A stretch of 64,000 nucleotides of DNA from Polytrichum commune (GCA_950295325.1 OX485803.1:38455554-38519553); one strand, 5' to 3'. Shown: positions 34,616 to 46,251, numbered from the stretch's first letter. The notes: a model not told the origin generated them from the letters alone. Program-made: numbers and translations.

Positions 34616-35164
34616 TGCAATCGATCTTCTCCTATCTTTCGATGTTGTTGCTTTTTGCTCAGTCCACGAACAAATTTTCTTATACAATCTCTTTGATGTC
34701 GATGGATTCTCTCCTTCCTCACGTTTGCAATGCAATTGTGATCCGTCAGGGGCGTGAAACACATTCCCATTCATGCTTCTTGATTCAAGGGCTTCTGCGT
34801 TGGCTTCACTTGTTCTGTGATTGCCTCACTGGATTTTCTATGAATAACCTTATGTTTGGACAAGCAATCAACTTCCAAATACACAGTTCCATTCTCTTGC
34901 AATGGATTTTCTTCACTATCACCAGTAACACGCACGCAGGGTTGTCTATTGTGTCGTGACGGAGGCTAATCCCGACATAATGTCGTGGCGTCACGACACG
35001 TATCTGTCACGACATTATGCCGGATGTCGTCTTTATCCTGACGAACTTGAATTTTACCGTATTTTTTTGTGTAATTACATTACCCCAATCAGGACACGTA
35101 GGATTTACGATGTCCACGTATGGTGCCATGTCAACAAAGTAGAGGTAAAGTGGGAAAAAATTAC

Positions 35165-35460
35165 TAGCGCCCGTCCCCCCCCCCCCCCCCCGTTCCCCCC
35201 GCTCCCTACGTTTCCCTCCCCCATCCGGCACCCCATCCGACCCCCATCCAGCCCCCCCCCCCCACCCATCTGAACCCGGTCCCCCCTAATCCGAACCCCC
35301 TACCCCCCTATCCGACCCGCCCCCCCCCCCTATCCGAATCCGACCCGCCCCCCCCCCCATCCGAACCCGGCCCTCCATCCGGCTATCCCCCCGTCCGCAT
35401 CCGTTCCCGCCCCCGTTCCCGTCCCCGTCCGCTCCGTTCCCCTCCCCCCTACACCCTCAT
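35165..35460 (+). repeat. C-rich minisatellite-like tract
   Basis: Nearly 300 bp of poly-C runs separated by ATCCGAACC or ATCCGACC units. The minus strand is correspondingly G-rich with many runs of three or more G, so G-quadruplex formation is possible. Run lengths may be unreliable in assembly. Confidence 0.85.
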
Positions 35461-36401
35461 TTGTCATATTTTACTACTTTGATTTTAACAGAATGATAAA
35501 CACAAAGGCAAAATGATTTACCTGGCAAGGGAAATATGCACATCCACGTCGGATTTTTCTGCCACATTGGATGCCACCTTGGCAAGAAGGTAAGTATTTT
35601 ACCCACCCTACTAGCTTCCCCCTAGTATGACCCTACGTGGACCCTATTATGTCGTGACAGAGGGGTCCCTCGGGGGGGGCACTCCCTTGTATATTTTGCA
35701 TACACCTGCGATAATGACCTATTAAAATGGGGGCTATTTACCTATGAGAAAGGATTATAAGGGATGCTAATTTTTGAAATAATGGTAAATTGTTGTGATT
35801 ATTTGCACCCTATTGGTAATTATAAATTCTTGGATGGTTGATTTTATGGTACCCTATATTACTTATATGTATTTTTTTCCCCTGATTGCCCCCATTCCTT
35901 AAAGTGTATGATACAGTAGAATTCTTGTTAGAAGCACATGTACAGAGTAAGAGAAACAAACATAAACTAGGGTTTAGGGTTCAAGGTCACACTGAAGTCC
36001 GGGCAAAGCAAAACACTGAACAATAACAACAAAAGATTGCAATTACATGTCATTAAGCAACACGAGCCAACGAATAAAAGTTGTGTTGGATAACATAGTT
36101 AGAAACCTTGAGGTCTTAAGGAACAGGCTAGCCACATGTGTCTCAAAGTCACATTTACAAGGTTTGCAGAATCCCTACAATTGATGCCTTGATCTTCCAA
36201 TCCTACACATTTGGAGGAAAATCCCACGCCATGCAAGCAAAATCCACCTAAACTAGCTAGGCTACCATTTACACATGTGGGAGATATGAGGGTACTCGAA
36301 CTGAAATGACTACTACAGATTTCAAGGTATACTAATGATCATTCAACCCTTTTTCCAAATGATATCTCCACATGTGTGAGATAGTACAAATTTAGCAGGT
36401 T

Positions 36402-36746
36402 TTATTTTTTATTTGAAATGAACTCACTCAATGAGTTTGCATCTACCTCATCTAAGGTGTAGATTTTGCTAGTTGATTCATACAGTAGAGACACAGTTGA
36501 GATAATAACATCCACATCAACCCACACACAGTCACTCTCAACATACTTATATTTGTTGAGACCCGGCTGTTTTTTTAACCAATGGAGGTAAGCCATAGCA
36601 GTTGGGAAGAGCGTTTCTCTATTTCCGTTCTGGACTGCACGTTTCATCAAGTCAATGGGTTGCCAACAATTGCCCCACTTAGTACCAACCTTCACCCTTA
36701 TCTTTTGAACCCTTCCTATATAGAACATGCCATATTTTGGTGGCAA
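36402..36746 (-). CDS. Hypothetical 114-aa frame inside the hAT element
   Basis: Starts at Met 36746 and ends at 36402. The sequence is protein-like, with YGMFYIGRVQKIRVKVGTKW near the start, a basic-hydrophobic middle (AYLHWLKKQPGLNKYKY) and an acidic C-terminal part (YTLDEVDANSLSEF). It does not resemble the hAT transposase and I do not recognise it. A captured exon or a fragment of a different mobile element are both possible. It has no visible introns or upstream exons. Confidence 0.35.
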   Translation of the reverse strand: MPPKYGMFYIGRVQKIRVKVGTKWGNCWQPIDLMKRAVQNGNRETLFPTAMAYLHWLKKQPGLNKYKYVESDCVWVDVDVIISTVSLLYESTSKIYTLDEVDANSLSEFISNKK

Positions 36747-37299
36747 AGTATTTAATTTTTGAAACTATCTCTTTTTCTCCATGCTATTTTATATGTACCA
36801 CTTAGATAATTTAATCATGTTTTGTCAAATGCTATATTACATATAATCATGTTTCACAATCCCAAAGCACCCTACACTACATCTAATAATTTACAAATTT
36901 TACGCCAAATTTTTATACAAGACCCTATATTTTATCGCACGTAGTTCCTACATTTTTCGCCAGTGGCCCCCCCGAGAGGGGTCCGCCCCGACACGACACG
37001 TCATGACGTCATGACGGTGGCAGGACGTCGCGATAGACAACCCTGCACGCACGTATTGGACTTTCCACCTAATTATAGTGCGTTCATACTTTAATAGGAT
37101 CATCAAAAATGGTTCCTCAATGGAGCAACTACCATCAATGACATCAGTGTCGTACACTGCTACTTCCTCTTCTCTCAAAGCATGAATTTGCAAAATATCT
37201 CCACAATGAGAGCTTCCAAGATATCCTTCTCCAACATGAACATTCTTCGTATTCGACAATGATATGCGTATGATTGTATGTGTCAACATTTTTATTGCA

Positions 37300-37430
37300 G
37301 ATATTGAATGCAATATTGAATATGTATATGCAATATGCAATATTGAATATATATATATAAATATGCAATATTGAATGCAATATTGAATGCAATATTGAAT
37401 GCAATATGTATGCAATATTGAATTTGCAAC
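37300..37430 (+). repeat. 12-bp tandem repeat (TGCAATATTGAA)n
   Basis: Repeated units of TGCAATATTGAA with short AT interruptions. The unit is nearly self-complementary, so hairpins can form. It borders the unknown minus-strand frame. Confidence 0.85.
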
Positions 37431-37439
37431 ACACAATTA

Positions 37440-39118
37440 CCATTTTCCAAGATCAATATACCAATGATGTGAAAAATGGTTTGTAAATCATTAACCTTTA
37501 CATGTCAAACCCATTCCAAAGACTTTTGTTGAGATTTTAAAATGTTATCTTCTAGATAAATAAGCCACTCCCCTTCCAAAAACAAATTCACATCATTTTC
37601 TTGTTGGATTTTTTCCTTTATGGAACAATCCTTAGTATGAAGTGGCAATGCTGATGATATGTCAAAGCTTATATGTAATATTATTCACATCTCACCTACT
37701 AGAATTGTTTTTACAATGCACCTATTTAAACCAAACATGCACTATTTGATCGGTTTTATAGTGTAATCAACTTTTGACACTTACACTTATTTGTGCAATT
37801 TGTTATTAACAGATTGCACGTGCAACAATATGTGAACACGCATTGTGCGACATTTCATGAGTTCACTTTCTTTTTCAATGCTATTGGAATTACAATAACA
37901 CAATACAAACATGCAAACTTTCAAAGGAACCTTTTTGCATTTGCAAGAATATAATATTGCGGTTCTTAGACCCTATCGGGTCCCAAACACTTATTTTCAG
38001 AAATCCCAAACTCTCAAACAGCATATTTGGAAAATTTATTTCCCCCAAAGAATGCAGAATGTCTTCAGATTTTATTAATTACTTTAAACTCAATAGTTAA
38101 CACAATTGAGAGGATCTATGTATTCACTTTCAGGAATCAACAGACATGCACTTTTGATGAACATAACTAAATAAGGGGAGGTCCAATTTTCAATAGATGA
38201 TTCATCATACATTTGTTAAACCAAACACAAACTTCAAGAGGTAAAGTTCATCAATAGAAGATGGAGAACAAGAAAAACAAGTCACTTAAACACTTCAAGT
38301 ATTCAAATGTCCCAAAAAATCATCCTTGGTTCCAAAAGGTCACCAGTCCAATTGCACGCAAACATACAATCATCATGTGCACATTGTCAAGTATAGTAAA
38401 CATTTTATTTTGTGTGGCATTGAAATCGGTGTGCCATTTTAATTAGAGTGATCTTCATCACTTGTAGCAACAAGTGTCGTATGACACCCTTTGTACTTGC
38501 CACCCAATGATTGCAGGACAATCAATGTAGGTCGATGATGAATAATGTGGGTCACCCTAGATCAAAAGTTTAGTACAAAGTTGTTCATGGCCCAAATATC
38601 AATGAGTCCACTTGAAATGATGGCTTTCTCTAATAAAGGTGAGTACTTCAAATGAGTGTTTCAATGGCATAAGACCTGAATAGTAATTTGCAACTATGAA
38701 TGGTGCAATGTTTTCTTCACTTGTGGTTTTGTAACCCCTCAAACTTCTAGTGACTTCATCACACTAATGCAAAATGCGACTCACTTCGACATGACAAAGT
38801 GAACTACTCCATTCCTCGCCCAAACATTAGGGGGAATTTTTATTTTTTTTAAATGCATAGATAAGCCCCTGAATTATGCAGGGCATGGTGTGGCACACAT
38901 CACATTAGTGTTGAAGGTTGACGGCCCAAATTCTTAGTGGCACATTGTAAGATTCTCTACGAGAAAACGATGGCAAAGCAAGCCATTACATGAACTTTGT
39001 GTAGTGCTAGAGTGGGAGCTAGCAAACATGACACCTCTACTCCATAACATGAATTTTGGATTTGCTATGACAACATCAAGTATTGTGTGAGTGACAACAA
39101 AATTGAACATGTCATGGA
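37440..39118. other. AT-rich intergenic DNA, no recognised gene
   Basis: Scattered short open frames show no family features. The last few hundred bases (about 38.9-39.1 kb) may belong to the SWIM-domain element that follows, because plus-strand pieces such as ELANMTPLLHNMNFGFAM are coding-like. Confidence 0.35.
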
Positions 39119-39691
39119 TTGGCCTATAGTACCCAACACATGGCCGCTAAAGATAGGAATCAATATCTCAAGGTAGAAGATATTGGCGCTAGCGTACGCC
39201 ATGTTTCAATTGCAGCAAGGGAGCCTCATTGTAGGTTCTTAGCAATTGGGACACTCCCCATATTTTCATTTTATTTTTGTGTGCCACTAAACCTTGACGC
39301 TCATTCAACTTCCAGATTTTCCAAGATAAAGCATTATAATTCAACAACATGAACAACATATCAGATAAAGAAATGGGAGAGGGACGGACTTATGGACGGA
39401 TACTATGTTGTTGGAGTCATTGTCATTCCCATATCTAGGGTTTGGAGTGTTCATCAATATATCTCCAAGAATGATAACCCTTAATGTGTCATAATTGATG
39501 ACATCTCATAATACACATGCCTAGACTTCATCAAAATTGTCTTCATGGCTTTGGGAAAGGAAGGAAAATTGTTGTATTGCAAACACTTGTACTATGAGTT
39601 TCAATTTCTATACAAGGTGATTTACGACAACAACAAGTTCATCCATGCTCTAACATATACCTACAACAAGTTCATGCGACCACTTGAGTAG
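39119..39691 (+). pseudogene. SWIM zinc-finger transposon-type protein fragment
   Basis: The clearest block, 39518-39691, reads CLDFIKIVFMALGKEG, then YCKHLYYEFQFLYKV and YTYNKFMRP before a TAG. The C-x-H pair (CKH) preceded by a cysteine block matches a SWIM-type zinc finger (CxCx(n)CxH), with the first cysteine position lost to a stop. Upstream pieces at 39119-39400 look like the linker of the same protein but carry stops. SWIM domains are common in Mutator-type transposases, and I infer a transposon origin. No TIRs were matched to it. Confidence 0.45.
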
Positions 39692-40787
39692 TTATTGAAC
39701 ACAAGTAGTGATGCTAGTATAATGTTCAATTATAATGTTTCAAAATATAAGTTGATGACATTAATTGTTTCTTATCTACTTTGGTTGCAGCCAATAATGT
39801 TTTGGATTATTACAATAAAAATCAACAATTGACTAAATACTATTCTAAGAGTCTATGGTTATAGGCCTCCTTATGTTCTTGATTTTTGAAATGTTAATAC
39901 AATTCAATTGAATAAATTTAGTACCAAATTTAAGTTATGACCCCAATAGTCAATCACCACTCACTTGATCACTGCCCATGAGATAGTTTCTTTCGCGGTG
40001 TGGCTAGGGCTTATAGTTGGCCTCTCCAACATGAATAACCTTCATGTTTTACAAAGCTCAAAAAAAAAATTGTTCATATCCTGAGGGGTGGACTCTTCAA
40101 TGGAAATCTAAATGACGTGCATGAGTCACTATAAAATTAAACCCCGTGTATACAAGGAATTTATAGAGAAAAATAGATGTATGCGTACTTATGGCATGCT
40201 AGAAAATGGACTCATGTATTTATACTAAGCTATTTAATTTGATCCGATGTTTGACTCCACTCTATATAAAAAATATGACTCATGAGTTAAATAAGCCTTT
40301 ATTACACATAAAATTCACTTTCACTATCCAATGAGAATTTAGTCATTGAACGTGTTTTTTTCCATAGCATGTAACTCAAGATTGTATCAAACAAACAAAG
40401 ACAAGAGCATAATAAGTTAGGCACAATCCAAATAGAAAAAGTCGAGAAAGCCCATGAGTGCTCCAAGAGCCTTTAGCTAGAACCCAAACACAACCTCCAA
40501 CAAGAACATATGGTAGTCAATAAGGACTATAACCATGTGACACCAATGGATGAAAATGTGAATTATATAAAACTAACAAATGTATTGTCAAATTTTCCTT
40601 TGAATCTTAGGGCCTCCTTTGCACATCTACCTTCACATTAAAAGAAAAGAAAAACCTTTCTAAATGTACATACTAGAGGAAAATAATATCTCTCCCTTAT
40701 GTATACCATGCATGCTATTACCTCAAATAATATGCCTTCTTACACTCACATTAGTGCATGTGTGGTATGAAGAATTCACTCCCCGTA
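39692..40787. other. AT-rich intergenic DNA
   Basis: No coding or repeat structure that I can support, apart from short A runs and simple sequence. Confidence 0.4.
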
Positions 40788-41600
40788 GGGGGCATTCACG
40801 GTTGGGGTACTACTTTTGGGTGTCTAATGGTTAAAGGACTAAATTGGATAACTTTACGTACTTGGTGTGCTTAGATTTGTATTGTGGAGCATATTTTGGA
40901 TCATACTTACATTTCATACTCCATATTGAGTACACCCACAAAGTCAATTTACAAGGACTAGGGTTATCTAAGATATCATTTTGATTCCTTAACGAACATC
41001 CATGGGTGCTGTCAAAATTGTTGACCTTAGGATCAAGGAATGAAAAGGACAACACAAATTAATTGAAATGATCCCAATTTTTTCCCTCACAATTATCGTT
41101 TAATTGTGTACCAATAGAACTAAAAAAAGTATTGCATACCAATTGTATAGCTTTACATATGACACCAAACATGGCTAACTGTACATAATAACATGGCTAC
41201 ATGAAAAAAAGAACGTTTAGTATTAGAATTAGACATAAAAAATATATATGTATGGACACATGACACTTACACCAAGGTACTAGGATGGAAAACAGGAAAT
41301 AATTCACCTCCGATGTACACTTCAATAATGAAATTGCTATTGATGTGGCCCAAACAAGTCGTATGACCTCTTTACAAGTCCTATGCCCTATCTACTCATT
41401 TCATAAAGGATTTATTTATTATTGGTGAGTATGTAATATTAAATAATATATTTCTTGATAAGTCTTATGACCTATCTACTTATCTATTTAAAATTTATTG
41501 ATCAAATAATAATAAATCATGATGAACGCCGAGATCCAATGCGACATAGTCCTTAATTTCTTTGTCCCAAAAATAATACCCCAATCGTGAATGGCCCCCG
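40788..41600. mobile_element. TIR element, about 0.8 kb
   Basis: Left end GGGGGCATTCACGGTTGGGG, then TACTACTTTTGGG. The right end read in reverse is GGGGGCCATTCACGATTGGG, then GTATTATTTTTGGG. GTA flanks both sides and could be a 3-bp duplication. The interior is AT-rich with no transposase. Confidence 0.55.
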
Positions 41601-41603
41601 TAG

Positions 41604-43649
41604 TTTATTTATTTACTAAACCCTTAAAGATCACACATGCATAATTTAGGTATCAAGATGTTATATGAAGGTGTTTAAGGTTAGGTGTTTAATACTAATA
41701 ATGTGTTAAATGACTCTAGAATATCAACCCACTTATTCAATGCATTCTTCCATCTTGAATAACGATGGGATAATCATAACGCATGCTTCTTGAGGATGCA
41801 ACCATAAAATGATATTTTTCATGAAGGGTCTTGTGGCTTATTGAATGTCTCGGACCCTCGGAAGGACGTTAGTTTGATGGGAGCAAGTGGAAAGGCAAAC
41901 CCTCTTGTGGGTTCCTTCAACCGAGTGTAATTGGTAGTTCTTTAAGTTTGTAGGCAAGACGTGGAACTACACCTTCAAGTGACGGGACAAATTTGAAGTT
42001 CTATTTGTCAAATGTTTGGTAATAGATACATCATAAATATCTCCTAGGGTTGACACTCCCCAAAAATTAGAAATTATGTGCAGGAGAAAGATAGGGTCTT
42101 TTTCATTGTTGATGATATCAAAAAACTTGAAGCGCTTTCAAAATGAAATAATTCCATGGATGTGATGAAACGACCACTTTGTTATTCTTATTGATGAAGG
42201 CTCATTGGGATTTTGACAAAGTCTAGGGACGTCCAATTGACCAATTGCTCCTTTCTACAACTAAACCTTATTGGACTCCAAATATGATTCAATGAATTCA
42301 ATTATTTCCGGGAACAATAGGCAAACAAGAAATAACTAGAATATTCTAGACTATAACCTCTATCAATCCAATTTTTTTGGGGATATGAAAATTTCAATGA
42401 CCACATGTTTGCATGAGATATAAATTTTTTCCCTAGTAGGTTCTATCATGTGGCAAGGAAATGTTTGCTAAGTACTCCTAGACTTTCATAACATTGATAA
42501 GCTTCGTGGTCCTACACTTTTTCTCAATAAAAGAGACGCGATGTTCCATGAGGACTTTGTTGTGGCACTAACATTTAGGGCATTGTTTTTTAGAAATTAG
42601 AATGTCGTGTTTATTCCTAGCCCTTGGAGTACCACCGCTTTAATACAACACTTGATAATGTGACAAATTCAATATAATGACACAAATTTTGTAAATCAAA
42701 CTTTCTAGTCACAATCTACCTTTATAATACGACTATGACATTGTTAATATGATACTTCTAAACCGCCAAAATGTCATATTATAAAGGTACTAAATGCATA
42801 TATGGAGGGTCTCACACAAGCATAAGTAAGTACTAGTTAATGTTAAAATTATGTAAATTTCACATATGAAATGTGGAGAAAGATTTTTTAATGTAAAATA
42901 ATGTTAAAACATGGGAACTGAGGGAACTAGGTTCTCAATCTCAAAACCTAATCAAGAGACTCATAACCTTCTATCTCTTTCGTAGTAGTGTTTCACCAAA
43001 ACCCTAAGCCAAGATGCACAATTTGTGTTTAATTGTATTTATGCCTCCTAATTGCACAATTGTGATGCAATCACTCGATCAAGGTATAATTGTTGCTTTC
43101 AAATTGCGATACAAGTCCAAGTTGCTTGAGTGGGTTTTATTAAAACTTAATTTAGATCAACAACAAGATTTGAAAAAAGGTTGTATCCAATATTAAACAA
43201 CTAGTTTTATGAAGCTATAAGGTTTGGACACATATATGGATTCTTAGATTATCCAAAATTGTTGGAGAAAATCATGAATTTTACCACATGATTGGAGTGC
43301 AAACTTTGCTAATGAAAATCAATGAGAAAGATCAAGAGTGACCAAGGAGTCCACAAATATGGCACTGCTTAGATGTTCCTTGAAATTCATCACATATTGA
43401 GGTTCACTCATTGTAATCTCGGTCTTATGGCGTTGGCTTTTTACAAAATCAATTGGTTTTTTTTGCCATAGGTTTATCGTAGATAAGAAGAGGCCAAAAC
43501 TCATGGAAGTGACGGTTATGGGCTCGTCTATCTTAGTTGACTACGGTATGCTAGATTAGCAATTAATCAAGGAGGACGTTAAGGAAACTCCTCTTCATGT
43601 TGAGCAAAGGAGCTCTCATGAGTTCACTTTTAAGGTATGCGGACCTTAA
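41604..43649. other. AT-rich intergenic DNA, no recognised gene
   Basis: Open frames are short and carry no recognisable features. A short palindrome (cctttataata / tattataaagg) is at about 42.72-42.79 kb. Confidence 0.4.
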
Positions 43650-43654
43650 GCGTT

Positions 43655-44035
43655 TACTCATCTAAACTAGACACATACTATATTTGAGTGGTGTGTAATT
43701 AGCATGTGGTTTTAAGTACAAACACCAAGAAGACATGGGTTTAATAGAGAATTTACTACACATGCTCAAAATCTGGTAACCTACCTAGGTGCAATAGTCA
43801 ACGTATTTTGCGTGTTTTAATTTGGGGGAGAGGGGGAGGGAGGCTATTTAATGAGCTCAAGAGTCTTCCCTTTGGACATGAACAAGATATTCTTTTGAGC
43901 TCCATCATAATAATAAAGAACATGGCTATAATCACGGCTTGGATTTGTGGATCATCTACCACTAATTGTATGTTTCATATTGACATATGAGAAGTGGGTG
44001 CAGAGCTAAAAGTGTCCATTTAAGGCCCGCTTGCT
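43655..44035 (+). repeat. Repeat R1, copy h (fullest copy)
   Basis: Carries all R1 blocks in order, from 'ctaaactagacacata' through 'gtggttttaagtacaaacacc', 'gacatgggtttaa', 'caatagtcaac', a G-rich tract, and 'gtttcatattgacatatgagaagtgg', to AAAAGTGTCCATTTAA. The start and end blocks form an imperfect inverted repeat of the type TTAAYTGGACAC, which suggests a MITE of about 370 bp. Confidence 0.55.
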
Positions 44036-44451
44036 TATAGTGGTAGTAGAAGCAACATAGTGTGACCAACACTAAATGTTAACCCGAATTAATTTTTTCA
44101 TTCCTTGCAAGTTTTTTTTGGGGGGGATTATGGATTTACAATATTACAATTACTATCACTTATCAAGTGATTTTTCATCCAAATTTCAATCATCCATGAC
44201 AAAATTTGTCACAAGTTGTTGACAGCAGAAGGTAGGGTTTTGGCCAACGGATGACCTCATCCATCATCCATGACAATATTTGTCTATTTATTTATAAGAA
44301 GTGTCATCCCAAAAATTACCATAGTGACAAAAAATACCCTACACTAAATACCAAATTTAGTGTAGCATTCCTATGTGTTGTTGCAACTGTTGATGCAAAA
44401 CAAATCATTTCAAATGAATGTGGGAAGACAAATAAGTATAATTATTATCCT

Positions 44452-44629
44452 AATTAGCGCGTGCTATTATTTGGAGTTATGCAATGCTATAATTATTCAA
44501 TGATAATGTAATATTCTACCAAGCAAAGTCATTTATGGTCTATAGTGTTTGAAAAACCTATCAAACTTTCATGAATAAAAATTGAACTCCTGAGTACAAC
44601 GTAACTCCAAATAATAAAACACACTAATT
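44452..44629. mobile_element. MITE, 178 bp, about 30-bp TIRs
   Basis: Left end AATTAGCGCGTGCTATTATT then TGGAGTTAYG; the right end is its inverse with few changes. Related partial copies lie at about 49865-49990 and 50935-51050, sharing 'ttagtgcgtgttactatttg' and 'accaagcaaagtta'. Confidence 0.65.
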
Positions 44630-44775
44630 GGGATAAATCAATATAGTGTGATTTTCAGGCCATAAGCTGAGCATGCCAAGCCATAAATAGTGGGAAAATA
44701 AAAAAGGTGGTTGGCCATGAATTGTGGTTGACAAGGGTGGTGGGATTGGAAGGCGGTGATAGGGGTTAAGTGAAC

Positions 44776-45376
44776 TTAGGGGTTGTTTACACCATGGACC
44801 ATGAAGTCGTCCCAAGGTCCTTCAAAATTTGTGATTGGTTGTTGAACTTGTCCCGGGACCGCTATGGTTTACACCAAAGAGAAAATGCAAGAGTGGCCAT
44901 AGAGTTCGAGGTGCCCCAAAGACATATTTTAAGGTGTACATTATCCACTGACATGGTCCGACGGATTTTGCAGTGGGAGAGGCAAAAGAGGTGCTCTAAT
45001 AAAAAAAAGGTAAGGGCCCATGACAAAGTTATGATGTTATAATAAATTTTTAATGAAGTGTTTTTTGGGGAACAAAAGATAAAGATAGGAGAAGATGAAG
45101 ACAAGAGAAGACAAGAGAATGGTCAAACTTGATTATTATTTTTTCAAAAGTGCCCTCTTTGTTGGGCATATATTAAAAAATTCAGCACATTCATTTTTGG
45201 TGCATGGTCATACCTCTCAATCCATATTTGGTTTACACCTAGTGAGAGGCCCAAAGGCTTTGTAAATTGATTTTTAAAGAAATCAAACCATGGAAGTTGG
45301 ACCATCAAGCCGGACCATGGAAGAAAACCATTTTCCATGGTCCGACATCATGATACATGGTGTAAACTAGCCGTAA
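44776..45376. mobile_element. TIR element, 601 bp
   Basis: Left end TTAGGGGTTGTTTACACCAT; right end, reversed, TTACGGCTAGTTTACACCAT. Similarity continues for about 40 bp (GxxCATGAxGTCG). The interior contains further inverted blocks with 'ccatggtccgac' and GA-rich DNA. The short frame at 44770-45042 is not supported as a gene. Confidence 0.6.
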
Positions 45377-45881
45377 GGTGATGGAATAAGTATACTAAAT
45401 ATTTAATTTAGTGTCATAGGGGATTTTATGTTATTGTGATAACTTCTTTAATTGCACTTCTTATGAACAAGTTTACAAAAACTATCATCCCAACTTATTT
45501 TTAGTTCATCCAAAAGCAAGTAATTGAAACATAGTTTGGTATATACTGCATCCTAACATCATTTTTGTAATGAAATATTATCATGGACGATTAAAATTTG
45601 GATGAGAATTCACTTAACAAGTGACAAGACTTTTAACATTATAAATCTATGATGCCCAAACAATATTTTGTTCAAATGTTTTCAAATATTGCAGCCACAA
45701 ACGGACAAACCTTGAAGCACCTTACAATATTGATTGTACAGTCCTTTTGGCTTAGTCATATAGGTTGTAGAATAGGGTATTGCAACCACAATTAAACATG
45801 AATTTTGTATAGTTCAAAGTTTTTTTGTATTTGTTATGGTCATGTGGGTCTATTAGAGGAACATAAGTTGAAGTAGAAATG

Positions 45882-46242
45882 GTCCTGGGCTAGATCACAT
45901 CTTCATTTGGCTGGGCCTCGCCTCTCCCACACCTCCTTTATTGCCTTGTCTTCTTGCCTGCACCTGCGTGGGAATTCTTTTTTTGTTGGGAACCAATGTG
46001 ACAATACTTGGTCAAATATTCAAGTTGACATCACTTTTATTATTCCCAAGTTAATTGATGAAGTTCCTTCGCATGCCAAAGGAGTTTAATGGCTTAAGTC
46101 ACCGGGTATTGTCACATTGGTTCCCAATAGGGAAGAGCACGGGGAAGAGTTCCCATGCATGTGCGGGCAGGAAGACCAGGCAATGAAGGAGGCGTGGGAG
46201 GGGCAGGGCCAAGCTAAACGAAGATGTGATCTAGCCCGAGGC
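45882..46242. mobile_element. Mutator-type MITE, 361 bp, perfect 9-bp target duplication
   Basis: Flanked by GTAGAAATG at 45873-45881 and 46243-46251. TIRs of about 125 bp share GGGCTAGATCACATCTTC at the outer side and GGGAACCAATGTGACAATAC at the inner side. It has only a short spacer and no coding capacity. Confidence 0.85.
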
Positions 46243-46251
46243 GTAGAAATG

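Larger units (their letters stand above)
34937..37045. mobile_element. hAT-type element, 2,109 bp, perfect 8-bp target duplication
   Basis: Ends are CAGGGTTGTCTAT and ATAGACAACCCTG; flanks are CACGCACG at 34929-34936 and 37046-37053. CAGGG termini with an 8-bp duplication fit the hAT superfamily. The subterminal DNA is rich in GTCGTGAC-like palindromes. No hAT transposase is visible; one 114-residue minus-strand frame and a C-rich tract lie within. Similar GTCGTGACAGAGGGGTCCC blocks at about 35.65 and 36.98 kb suggest another element was inserted between 35.01 and 35.64 kb. Confidence 0.9.
34771..37290 (-). pseudogene. Unknown reading frame interrupted by the hAT element
   Basis: On the minus strand an open segment (37290 down to 37046) reads, in part, CGDILQIHALREEEVAVYD and RTIIRWKVQYVR. 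Setting aside the hAT (34937-37045) and one 8-bp duplicate, it continues in the same frame at 34928 for 52 more codons (SEENPLQENGTVYLEVDC among them), ending at TGA 34771-34773. I do not recognise the protein. The match of frame across the insertion suggests real coding sequence, although it has a one-in-three chance of arising by luck. The start was not found, and the 37.3-kb side runs into a repeat. It could be an old host gene exon or part of another transposon. Confidence 0.5.
44111..45662. mobile_element. Composite long-TIR element with two nested elements
   Basis: Outer arms (about 44111-44440 and 45380-45662) are imperfect inverted repeats sharing, in order, the GGGxxTATGGATTTA-like end, TCACTTxTxAAGTGA, CTCATCCAAATTT, ATCxTCCATGA, ATAAGAAGTG and ACACTAAAT blocks. 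Between them lie a 178-bp MITE and a 601-bp TIR element. No target duplication was recognised. The long TIRs are reminiscent of Mutator-like elements. Confidence 0.5.

Noticed and set aside
37144-37443. Cys/Ile/His-rich minus-strand frame
   Set aside because: Its N-terminal half is simply the translated 12-bp tandem repeat.
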